Assembly: GCA_040779335.1 (NCBI GenBank) | Contig: JBFONV010000011.1 | Span: forward strand, 1 to 7,729 | Direction of reading: 5' to 3' | Origin: JBFONV01 sp040779335 | GTDB taxonomy: Bacteria; Pseudomonadota; Gammaproteobacteria; Enterobacterales; Alteromonadaceae | DNA: 7,729 nt | Shown: in pieces, positions 1 through 6,211 of the stretch | How the letters are laid out: each line of letters opens with the position of its first letter | How positions within the stretch are numbered: the first letter of the stretch is position 1 | Translations under genes and position numbers: made by a program | The notes under the pieces: generated by a model | Databases searched by the model: none | What the model was told of the DNA's origin: nothing | Seen by the model: the letters and a program-made list of their open reading frames with translations, nothing else

Positions 1-122
1 CCGTGAACCTTTGTTAATACTGCAGAGATAGCAGCTGTTAAGGTTGTTTTACCGTGGTCAACATGTCCGATTGTACCAACGTTGACGTGCGGTTTATTAC
101 GTTCAAATTTTTCTTTAGCCAC
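1..122 (-). CDS. tuf: Translation elongation factor Tu, N-terminal part (truncated by window edge)
   Basis: This is the start of elongation factor Tu, the GTPase that delivers aminoacyl-tRNA to the ribosome A site. Only 40 complete codons are present; the gene runs off the left edge. The peptide begins MAKEKFERNKPHVNVGTIGH and continues with the G1 (P-loop) motif GHVDHGKT at residues 19-26, which is diagnostic for EF-Tu. The start codon is GTG (120-122), preceded 8 bases upstream by a good AAGAGGT ribosome binding site (131-137). The four tRNA genes just upstream give the thrU-tyrU-glyT-thrT-tufB arrangement of E. coli, so this copy corresponds to tufB and is probably co-transcribed with the tRNAs. 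Any second tuf copy elsewhere cannot be judged from here. Confidence 0.97.
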   Translation of the reverse strand, partial: MAKEKFERNKPHVNVGTIGHVDHGKTTLTAAISAVLTKVH

Positions 123-130
123 TTTAAAAT

Positions 131-137
131 ACCTCTT
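131..137 (-). promoter_or_regulatory. Ribosome binding site of tuf
   Basis: On the minus strand the sequence AAGAGGT lies 8 bases before the GTG codon at 120-122. It supports GTG as the true start, since no in-frame ATG is available nearby and the resulting protein starts exactly as EF-Tu should. Confidence 0.8.
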
Positions 138-193
138 GGTAGATTAACAAATAATATATGGTAAAGATAAAGGGTAGAATAGATCTTCAAAAA

Positions 194-269
194 TGGTGCT
201 GATAGGCAGATTCGAACTGCCGACCTCACCCTTACCAAGGGTGCGCTCTACCAACTGAGCCATATCAGC
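194..269 (-). tRNA. thrT: tRNA-Thr(GGT)
   Basis: A complete 76-base cloverleaf with genomically encoded CCA (194-196). The acceptor arms GCTGATA and TATCAGC pair fully and the discriminator base is A. The D-loop contains AGTTGGTA and the T-loop contains TTCGAAT. The anticodon stem CACCC/GGGTG encloses loop TTGGTAA, giving anticodon GGT (234-236), which reads ACC and ACU threonine codons. It is the last tRNA before tuf, the position of thrT in E. coli. The 71 bases between it and tuf form the tuf leader. Confidence 0.97.
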
Positions 270-284
270 ATTCAACATAAAGAT

Positions 285-358
285 TGGAGCGGACGGCGGG
301 AATCGAACCCGCAGCTTTAGCTTGGAAGGCTAAGGTATTACCACTATACGACGTCCGC
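285..358 (-). tRNA. glyT: tRNA-Gly(TCC)
   Basis: A 74-base cloverleaf with encoded CCA (285-287) and discriminator T. The acceptor arms GCGGACG and CGTCCGC pair perfectly. The anticodon stem TTAGC/GCTAA encloses CTTCCAA, giving anticodon TCC (324-326) for GGA and GGG glycine codons. The T-arm is GCGGG, TTCGATT, CCCGC. It occupies the glyT position of the E. coli tufB tRNA cluster. Confidence 0.97.
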
Positions 359-387
359 AAATTCTTCCAGATATCTCTGTTTAAAAA

Positions 388-472
388 TGGTGGAGGGAGG
401 TGGATTCGAACCACCGAAGGCGGAGCCGTCAGATTTACAGTCTGATCCCTTTGGCCACTCGGGAACCCCTCC
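388..472 (-). tRNA. tyrU: tRNA-Tyr(GTA)
   Basis: An 85-base class II tRNA with a long variable arm, as expected for bacterial tyrosine tRNA. CCA is encoded (388-390). The acceptor arms GGAGGGG and TCCCTCC pair with one G-U. The anticodon stem TCAGA/TCTGA encloses CTGTAAA, giving anticodon GTA (436-438). The T-arm is GGTGG, TTCGAAT, CCACC. It corresponds to tyrU in the E. coli cluster. Confidence 0.97.
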
Positions 473-513
473 AAATTTTTTATCACTACCTTAAAAATAA
501 AGTAGCGTATTAA

Positions 514-589
<76 letters not shown>

Positions 590-608
590 ACTACATTAAG
601 TGGTGCGA

Positions 609-637
609 ATTCTAGAGTAATGTTTTCTCCCTTGCAA
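609..637 (-). promoter_or_regulatory. Sigma-70 promoter of the tRNA-tuf operon
   Basis: On the minus strand a -35 box TTGCAA (632-637) and a -10 box TAGAAT (609-614) are separated by exactly 17 bases. Each matches the sigma-70 consensus at five of six positions. The inferred start lies near 601-603, leaving a leader of about a dozen bases before the first tRNA. Just upstream of the -35 box, 638-656 is almost pure A/T in long runs, which could act as an UP element for the RNA polymerase alpha subunit. A strong promoter here fits a stable-RNA and EF-Tu operon. Confidence 0.75.
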
Positions 638-666
638 TAAAAAAAATAAAAAAAAACGATGTTTTT
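638..666 (-). terminator. Possible weak intrinsic terminator after coaX
   Basis: Read on the minus strand, AAAAAC and GTTTTT (661-666 and 652-657) can pair around a three-base loop, and a long T-rich run follows. The stem has only one G-C pair, so it is much weaker than a classical terminator. The T tract may instead be the AT-rich upstream element of the tRNA promoter. Transcription from murB-birA-coaX may therefore partly read into the tRNA operon. Confidence 0.25.
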
Positions 667-710
667 ACCTGTTTGTCGCTTTTTTATTCATAGAAGGACG
701 CAAATTACAT

Positions 711-1439
711 TTAAAGGGAGCTGTAACGCTGTATACCATGAAAAATAAGATCATTATGAACAACACTTGAAGATGGAAGAAAAGGCTGTAATAGCGCACC
801 ATTACCTCCGGTAAGTATCACCTGTTCAACAGATTTTAATAATGTGCGAGCTTGAGTTATAGCAACATTAACTCCACCAGTAGTTGCCGCCCAAGCCGCG
901 TTATTAACGCAATCAGTGGTGTTTTTGCCAAATGCAATTGATGTTGACTCTTGAGGGCGAGCAACGACATTTGAAGTACCAGCTAATAAACTCTCTTTCA
1001 TTAACTCTATTCCTGGTAAAATCCATCCGCCTTGGTGAACCCCAGAGGCATCGACAACATCTATAGTTGTTGCGGTGCCTGCATCAATTATAACGATATT
1101 TCTATTGGGGTAGAGCTTCAGCCCACCAATAAGTGCAAGCCAACGGTCTACGCCCAACGATTGCTCATGCTTATAAGCAGATTTAACCCCAAATCGTTCA
1201 CCCTCACTTACTATAACATCACATTGAATGTTGGACTTTTTTGACCAATTAGATATTTCAGTGGCAAGCTTTTTATTACTTACACATGCTAGGTATATAT
1301 GAGTCACCGCTAGCCACCGCTGTGCATACCACTTTGATGACAAAATATCGTTATTCACGACAAACACTTCCGACAATGAGCCATTTGACTCAAATACAAA
1401 TTTAGTCCGACTGTTGCCAATATCGACTAAAGCTTTCAT
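711..1439 (-). CDS. coaX: Type III pantothenate kinase
   Basis: The product catalyses ATP-dependent phosphorylation of pantothenate, the first step of coenzyme A synthesis, in the cytoplasm. Its 242 residues are usual for CoaX. It has the ASKHA-fold signatures of the type III enzyme: DIGNS at 6-10 (phosphate-binding loop), GVDRW at 96-100 (pantothenate side), DAGTATT at 119-125 (ATP-binding loop) and GGWILPG at 137-143, plus a late glycine-rich TGGNG at 210-214. The acidic residues Asp6, Asp98 and Asp119 expected for catalysis are present. The ATG overlaps the birA stop as ATGA, implying translational coupling. E. coli has the unrelated type I kinase gene coaA at this place; birA-coaX adjacency is known in other gammaproteobacteria such as Pseudomonas. 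From family knowledge, type III enzymes need a monovalent cation and are not feedback-inhibited by CoA. Confidence 0.95.
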   Translation of the reverse strand: MKALVDIGNSRTKFVFESNGSLSEVFVVNNDILSSKWYAQRWLAVTHIYLACVSNKKLATEISNWSKKSNIQCDVIVSEGERFGVKSAYKHEQSLGVDRWLALIGGLKLYPNRNIVIIDAGTATTIDVVDASGVHQGGWILPGIELMKESLLAGTSNVVARPQESTSIAFGKNTTDCVNNAAWAATTGGVNVAITQARTLLKSVEQVILTGGNGALLQPFLPSSSVVHNDLIFHGIQRYSSL

Positions 1440-2413
1440 TGCATTCCTCGCAAACTCACTTCACCGCCGTAAATAGGCTTCACTTTACCATCTACTTCAA
1501 GTAACAGCGCGCCCTGACTATTAATACCCCGGCAAATACCAATGGTTTCTTTATCACCCGTCAGCAATTTCACTTTTTTATTAATGTAATAATCCTGAGC
1601 ATGCCACTCGTTTAACATTTCCGAAATGCCATTATGTTGATGTACCGTTAGCCTCTTGATCAGTTGTTTAATAATTTCGGCGCACAGCAGGTTTCGCTCA
1701 ATGCTTTTTTCACAATGACTTTGTAAATCTGTCCATGGCTGGTCCACTAATGCCGCGCTCTTGTTAGGCATATCTAAATTTAATCCTATGCCAATCACGC
1801 TGTGGCAATTCTCTACTGCCTGGCCTTCAAGATCGATCAATATACCCGCTAATTTTACCCCACCAAGATAGATGTCATTAGGCCATTTAAGCTGAACCTT
1901 TATTTTATATAAATGATTAATCGCATCACTTACCGCAAGCGCGGCGATCACACTTAAGCCCATCGCCGCTGACATTCCCTGCTCTAAATGCCAATACATC
2001 GACATATATATGTGAGATCCAAATGGCGAAATCCACTGGCGACCTCTTCGGCCACGCCCCGCACTTTGATATTCTGCGACACAAACCTGTCCAGGCTGCA
2101 GCTGATTGGGTAAACGTCTCATCAGATAGCTATTAGTTGAATCAATTAAATTATGAACTTCGACAACAGTATCAAGACCATCTCGTCTAAGTACGTCTAT
2201 AATTTTTTTTCTATCGAATAAATTCAATGGCTTGGCAAGTTTATATCCCTTACCCGTAACTCTAAAAACATCAAGCCCCATTTCGGCCAATGCTTGAATA
2301 TGTTTGGATACAGCGGCTCGGCTTACCCCTAACTGTTCTCCGAGTAACTGCCCAGAAACAAAATCGCCGCTAGCAAGTTGTTTAATTAATTCTTCCCGAA
2401 TAATTTTAGCCAT
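1436..2413 (-). CDS. birA: Bifunctional biotin--[acetyl-CoA-carboxylase] ligase and biotin operon repressor
   Basis: BirA makes biotinyl-5'-AMP, transfers biotin to the biotin carboxyl carrier protein, and as a dimer represses the biotin operon. With the ATG at 2411-2413 the protein has 325 residues, close to the 321 of E. coli. An N-terminal winged helix-turn-helix is visible (about 20-42, with GVSRAAVSKHIQAL, then wing GKGYKL). The catalytic domain carries DSTNSY near 91-96, the biotinyl-AMP loop GRGRRGR at 119-125, KWPND at 176-180 and KLAGILI soon after. The small C-terminal domain follows (GICRGINSQGALLLE). Reading could begin farther upstream at GTG 2443 (10 extra residues), but that lacks a properly spaced ribosome site and the shorter form aligns better with E. 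coli. The start overlaps the murB end by 8 bases and the stop overlaps coaX by 4. The DNA-binding domain means it should be a true repressor, not a ligase only. Confidence 0.94.
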   Translation of the reverse strand: MAKIIREELIKQLASGDFVSGQLLGEQLGVSRAAVSKHIQALAEMGLDVFRVTGKGYKLAKPLNLFDRKKIIDVLRRDGLDTVVEVHNLIDSTNSYLMRRLPNQLQPGQVCVAEYQSAGRGRRGRQWISPFGSHIYMSMYWHLEQGMSAAMGLSVIAALAVSDAINHLYKIKVQLKWPNDIYLGGVKLAGILIDLEGQAVENCHSVIGIGLNLDMPNKSAALVDQPWTDLQSHCEKSIERNLLCAEIIKQLIKRLTVHQHNGISEMLNEWHAQDYYINKKVKLLTGDKETIGICRGINSQGALLLEVDGKVKPIYGGEVSLRGMQ

Positions 2414-3440
2414 GGTTAACGATCGCATCCCAAGTTGATTCACCTAACTGAGTTACCATACGAACTTCTGGTTGCAACGAAACACCAAACTTCTCATATA
2501 CGCAGGCTTGTATATACTTAGCTAAATTAATAATGTCCCGCCCGTGTTTACTATTATAATTAACAAGCACCAGTGCTTGCTTGTCGTGAACGCCGACACC
2601 TTGAGTACGATATCCCTTTAAACCGGCTTGCTCAATTAACCATCCTGCAGCCAATTTTACCTTTCGATCATTTTGCAGATAGTAAGGGATATCATTAAAG
2701 TCTTCTTTCAATTTTTCAAACTGGGCTTGACTAACAATAGGGTTTTTAAAAAAACTACCCGCATTAGGTATTTGATCGGGATCTGGTAATTTAGAACGGC
2801 GCAGTTTCATGACTTCTTTCATTACATGTTTAGCCGTAACGTCTGTGGAGAGTTGGTTTAGGCCATGATAGCTTAAATTTGGCTGCCATTTTTTAGGTAG
2901 ACACAGCGTAACCTTAGTAATAATGCCACTATTTTTTAATGCTTGTTTAAAAATACTGTTGCGATATGAAAATTGGCATTCGCTAGCGGATAACGATTGC
3001 AACGTGCCACTAGAGAATTCAAACCAGTTTACTGAACAGCAATAGTCAGATAGTTCTGTGCCGTATGCACCAATATTTTGAACTGGTGCAGCCCCGACAC
3101 TTCCAGGGATCAAAGCTAGATTTTCAAGACCATTAATTCCATTATCAACACAATGACAGACTAACTGATGCCAATTTTCACTCGCCGCAGCGCTAACATA
3201 ATAATGTTCATCATCTTCGCTTATTTCAATACCTGTTAAGTTTGCTTTGATTAGCACAGGGGTCTCGCTATCAACAAACAAAGTATTTGACCCTTCTCCT
3301 AGCACATAAAAAGGTTTGCTCAATTGCTGCGATAATACCTTCAATTCATCCACAGACGCTGGATAATATATTTCAGGACAATTTGCCTCTACGGAAAATG
3401 TATTAAGAGTATGTACAGAGTAATTTGAAACAGATTTCAT
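2406..3440 (-). CDS. murB: UDP-N-acetylenolpyruvoylglucosamine reductase (MurB, type I)
   Basis: MurB is the cytoplasmic FAD enzyme that reduces UDP-GlcNAc-enolpyruvate with NADPH to UDP-MurNAc, the second committed step of peptidoglycan precursor synthesis. The 344-residue protein has the same length as the type I E. coli enzyme. The FAD-binding segment shows VLGEGSNTLF (46-55) and IPGSVGAAPVQNIGAYG (111-127). YRNSIF (159-164) carries the substrate arginine Arg160. PNAGSFFKNP (225-234) places the catalytic serine at 229, and PEVR places the catalytic glutamate at 325, both matching E. coli numbering. Its last 8 bases overlap the start of birA. There is no obvious Shine-Dalgarno sequence before the ATG. 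A candidate promoter lies in the 66 bases upstream, but read-through from the polysaccharide operon is also possible because no terminator is visible there. Confidence 0.97.
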   Translation of the reverse strand: MKSVSNYSVHTLNTFSVEANCPEIYYPASVDELKVLSQQLSKPFYVLGEGSNTLFVDSETPVLIKANLTGIEISEDDEHYYVSAAASENWHQLVCHCVDNGINGLENLALIPGSVGAAPVQNIGAYGTELSDYCCSVNWFEFSSGTLQSLSASECQFSYRNSIFKQALKNSGIITKVTLCLPKKWQPNLSYHGLNQLSTDVTAKHVMKEVMKLRRSKLPDPDQIPNAGSFFKNPIVSQAQFEKLKEDFNDIPYYLQNDRKVKLAAGWLIEQAGLKGYRTQGVGVHDKQALVLVNYNSKHGRDIINLAKYIQACVYEKFGVSLQPEVRMVTQLGESTWDAIVNHG

Positions 3441-3466
3441 GGTAAGAATTTTAGGAAATTTGCGCT

Positions 3467-3495
3467 ATTGTACTTAATTATTAGCTAAAGCCCAA
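3467..3495 (-). promoter_or_regulatory. Candidate sigma-70 promoter of murB-birA-coaX
   Basis: On the minus strand TACAAT (3467-3472), five of six matches to the -10 consensus, is preceded after 17 bases by TTGGGC (3490-3495), only three of six matches to the -35 consensus. It sits wholly within the gap between the kinase gene and murB, and would start transcription about 20 bases before the murB ATG. It could uncouple the essential murB from the export operon. The -35 box is poor, so this is tentative. Confidence 0.4.
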
Positions 3496-3506
3496 ATAGA
3501 GGTTGG

Positions 3507-5669
3507 TTAACCCTGTTTTCTCACTGGAAGCTTAATGATATTGGCCATATCGTTGTAATACTTATTTTGATATTTACTGGTATCTATATTTTGGCTATGG
3601 TTGATAACAATGCCTTCAATCGGTGCTTTAACCTGTTTTAGCATCCGTAAACCGGCAGTTATTTGTTCACGTCGTGTTTTGCCACCATGCACAATATAAA
3701 TAACACTATCTACCAATTTTGAGATAATCACCGCATCACTCACTGCATTCACGGGTGGCGTTTCGATAATAATACGATCGTAAAAGTTACCAAATACTTT
3801 CAATAACATACTAAAGCGTTTCATCGATAAGAACGCAAGCGGGTTCGCCGGAGAGATACCCGACGTTAGAATATCAAGTTTGACATTTTTATCACGGACA
3901 ATACATTCATTGATTTGATGCGTTTTAGCTAACAAATTTGACAAACCTGGACGGTATTGCTCTAGATCTAAGCTTTTCGCTAAAGTCGGGTGACGCATAT
4001 CAGCTTCAATCAGTAACACTTTTTCCATTTCGCTAAAAGACCGCGCTAAATGCAAAGCTACAGTTGATTTGCCCTCGTTAGGTACAGAGGAGGTAATAGC
4101 AATAATTTTGGGCGGCTTTTTCTCACCATTAAATAACAATGAGGTCCTTAATGTTCTAACCGCTTCTATAAATCGATTATCAGTATAGTATGAATTTTGC
4201 TGACTCGATTTTTCTATGCCTTTTGACTTGGGTAATACTGCTAGAATGGGGGCCTCTTTGAAACTATCTAACTTACGACGAGTATTCAAAGTATCCATTA
4301 ATAGTTCTCGCATGATCACGACAATAGCAATAAATGCTAATGACAAAACAAACGTGATCAGCACCATCATGGTTTTGTTTGGTGCAAACTGGCCTTTAGG
4401 GGTAATAGCTTTATCAATAAAACGCACGTAAAAGTTTGCTTTATAATTGCCCATAGCGTCTGCTTCTTTTAAACGAACAAGATAGTTGTTATAAAGTTCT
4501 TTATTGGTATCGACTTCTCGTTGCAACTGCGAAAACTTATTGTTTAGCCGACTCAAACGAATAAAGTCTACTTTCGCCTCAGCTAATCGCTCGTCCATTG
4601 CTTTCACTTTTTCAGATGCGGCAAAGTATTCTTTTTCAATTGATAAGGCGCTGTCATTGACTTGTTTTATCATGCGCTTTTGAATGGATTCTAACTCTGC
4701 TTCAGCAGCAATTCTTTTAGGGTGTTTTGGACCATAGCGCTTGGCTAATTCAAAAACCTTCCGCCCAATTTGATCTTCCAAGCGACTTAACTGTATGTAG
4801 ACCTGATGATTAACAATATCTTGAAGTTCAACCAGCTTGTCTGTGTCTGTCCGATGTTTTTGAATATACTGGTAAGTAACTTTCAGCTCATCTTCAATTT
4901 TATTCGCTTTCAATGATGCTGACGTTAATTCCGTGAGTTCAGTACTTACCAGTCCTACAATCCCCTTAATATCAACAATACCTTCGTTTTCACGAAATTG
5001 TTGTAGTGCTAATTCTGATGATTCGAGTTTTTTGCCTAGTTCTTCAAGTTGGTCAACCAACCACTGTGATGTCGACTCTTTTGAAGCACTATGAATTTCG
5101 TCTTGATATTGTAAGTATGTTTCGCCGATTTGGTTGGCGACGTGTTTAGCAAGCTCTGGAGAATATGAAGCAAAGCTTATTTTAACAAGCTCAGTTTTCG
5201 CAATAGGCTCTATCGTTAAACGCCTTTGAAAGGCACCAACAACTACATCTAATGGGTGTTCTTTATGTCTGTCTTTATCTGCCAAAAAGCTTATTTTGTC
5301 GTTATATTTCCCCGTTAAAAATTCTTCATGCTTAACCAGGTTTAAACGCGTAATAACGCGCTCAGCAAACTTCCGTGAACGTAATAACTCAAACTGGGTT
5401 TGTATTTGCTCCATGCTGGCATTCGATTCATTAAACGCATCGTTAATAGACAGGGTATTACTCGGTATATTACTGCCGATTTGTAATATCGCCGTTGCTC
5501 GGTATGAAGGTTTTAAGAGAGTGCTATAAAAAGCAACAATAAGGGTGATGAATAGTGTAAAGAACGCAATTTTCCAGCGACGTGTCCAAAGCGGCCTTAA
5601 TACCTCTTTTAATGATACATCTTCATCAGAAAAATTATAGCTATTGCTGTCAACGTCTAAACTATTCAA
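3507..5669 (-). CDS. Wzc/VpsO-like polysaccharide co-polymerase with BY-kinase domain
   Basis: A 720-residue inner-membrane protein of the polysaccharide co-polymerase family (PCP-2a), which controls polymer length and export with the outer-membrane export protein. A Wzz-type region begins near 18, with a membrane segment at about 34-50 (FFTLFITLIVAFYST). A long periplasmic helical, coiled-coil-rich stalk follows (about 195-400). The GNVR-type segment and the proline motif PKGQFAPNK (424-432) precede a second membrane segment at about 433-453. The cytoplasmic BY-kinase domain has EAVRTLR (502-508, the EX2RX2R oligomerisation motif), Walker A SSVPNEGKST (527-536, Lys534), Walker A' LLIEADMRHP (552-561) and Walker B IIIETPP (633-639). 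Glu replaces the usual Asp at 555 and 636. The tail has three tyrosines (700, 704, 705). The start is TTG, overlapping the preceding stop; an in-frame TAA at 5688-5690 excludes a longer form and no nearby ATG exists. The order resembles vpsM-vpsN-vpsO. Confidence 0.9.
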   Translation of the reverse strand: MNSLDVDSNSYNFSDEDVSLKEVLRPLWTRRWKIAFFTLFITLIVAFYSTLLKPSYRATAILQIGSNIPSNTLSINDAFNESNASMEQIQTQFELLRSRKFAERVITRLNLVKHEEFLTGKYNDKISFLADKDRHKEHPLDVVVGAFQRRLTIEPIAKTELVKISFASYSPELAKHVANQIGETYLQYQDEIHSASKESTSQWLVDQLEELGKKLESSELALQQFRENEGIVDIKGIVGLVSTELTELTSASLKANKIEDELKVTYQYIQKHRTDTDKLVELQDIVNHQVYIQLSRLEDQIGRKVFELAKRYGPKHPKRIAAEAELESIQKRMIKQVNDSALSIEKEYFAASEKVKAMDERLAEAKVDFIRLSRLNNKFSQLQREVDTNKELYNNYLVRLKEADAMGNYKANFYVRFIDKAITPKGQFAPNKTMMVLITFVLSLAFIAIVVIMRELLMDTLNTRRKLDSFKEAPILAVLPKSKGIEKSSQQNSYYTDNRFIEAVRTLRTSLLFNGEKKPPKIIAITSSVPNEGKSTVALHLARSFSEMEKVLLIEADMRHPTLAKSLDLEQYRPGLSNLLAKTHQINECIVRDKNVKLDILTSGISPANPLAFLSMKRFSMLLKVFGNFYDRIIIETPPVNAVSDAVIISKLVDSVIYIVHGGKTRREQITAGLRMLKQVKAPIEGIVINHSQNIDTSKYQNKYYNDMANIIKLPVRKQG

Positions 5670-6211
5670 AAAAAACTTTGCTCTATTTTAATAATGTCGT
5701 CAGGTTTAACACTCGTCGCAACAGTTCCTTCGATTGTGACCGTTTTTCCATCAACAATCCTTGTTATTTTCCAATCTTTTTTAGATGCTCTACCTGCCAG
5801 TCCTCCAGCAAGTGCGATGGCTTTATCCAAAGTCAAATCGTCTTGATAAGGATATCCACCCGGCCGTTTCACTTCACCGTGAATAAAAAAGGGTCGATAC
5901 GCAACAATTGAAACAGCAACCTGCGGGTCGACTAAATACTCGCCAAGCAAGCCTTTATAAATCTGAGTTTCTATCTCTTTCGGTGTAAAGCCTATCACTT
6001 GAATATCATCCAAAAATGGGAAAGTGATATATCCGGTTTTATCAACCTTTACGTCTACCGTCAGATCTGGTTCATCATAGACAACGATCTTAATTCTATC
6101 CCCTGCTCCTAATTTATAATCATTGGCCAAAGATAGGCATGAATAAAATATTAGAACGACGGCAGCAAGATATCGCATATTTTTTGTCCAATTGAAACTA
6201 GATATTAACAT
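5666..6211 (-). CDS. Short Wza/GumB/VpsN-like polysaccharide export protein (OPX family, no outer-membrane helix)
   Basis: A periplasmic polysaccharide export protein of 181 residues, or 170 if translation begins at the second ATG (6176-6178). A signal sequence is clear: hydrophobic YLAAVVLIFYSCLSLA at 14-29 with likely cleavage after SLA. The cysteine at 25 lacks a good lipobox, so lipidation is doubtful. A polysaccharide export domain spans about 32-105 (LGAGD at 34-38, DPQV at 95-98). One SLBB domain follows (HGEVKRPGGYPY at 111-122, LTLDKAIALAGGLAGRA at 126-142) and the protein ends at its last strand (PDDIIKIEQSFF). E. coli Wza, about 380 residues, continues with a further domain and the outer-membrane helix, both absent here. 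The protein therefore probably relies on the upstream-encoded barrel. Starts: AGTAGG precedes ATG 6211 by 5 bases, and GGA precedes ATG 6178 by 8; both are plausible. The first start overlaps the barrel gene by 14 bases. Confidence 0.9.
   Translation of the reverse strand: MLISSFNWTKNMRYLAAVVLIFYSCLSLANDYKLGAGDRIKIVVYDEPDLTVDVKVDKTGYITFPFLDDIQVIGFTPKEIETQIYKGLLGEYLVDPQVAVSIVAYRPFFIHGEVKRPGGYPYQDDLTLDKAIALAGGLAGRASKKDWKITRIVDGKTVTIEGTVATSVKPDDIIKIEQSFF

Noticed and set aside
38..486. Two minus-strand reading frames of 66 and 73 codons across the tuf leader and the tRNA genes.
   Set aside because: They run through tRNA-Thr, tRNA-Gly and tRNA-Tyr and out of frame into tuf; they have no ribosome site and are chance frames in structural RNA sequence.
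1032..1244. Plus-strand frame of 70 codons inside coaX.
   Set aside because: Antisense to a well-supported gene, with no recognisable domain and no ribosome site.
3492..3506. CCAA/TTGG pairing after the kinase stop as a terminator.
   Set aside because: Only four base pairs with no T run following.
4216..4431. Plus-strand frame of 71 codons inside the kinase gene.
   Set aside because: Antisense shadow covering the second membrane segment and linker of the co-polymerase.
5296..5911. Plus-strand frames of 77 and 109 codons opposite the kinase and OPX genes.
   Set aside because: The second crosses the boundary of two confident minus-strand genes; neither resembles a protein family.
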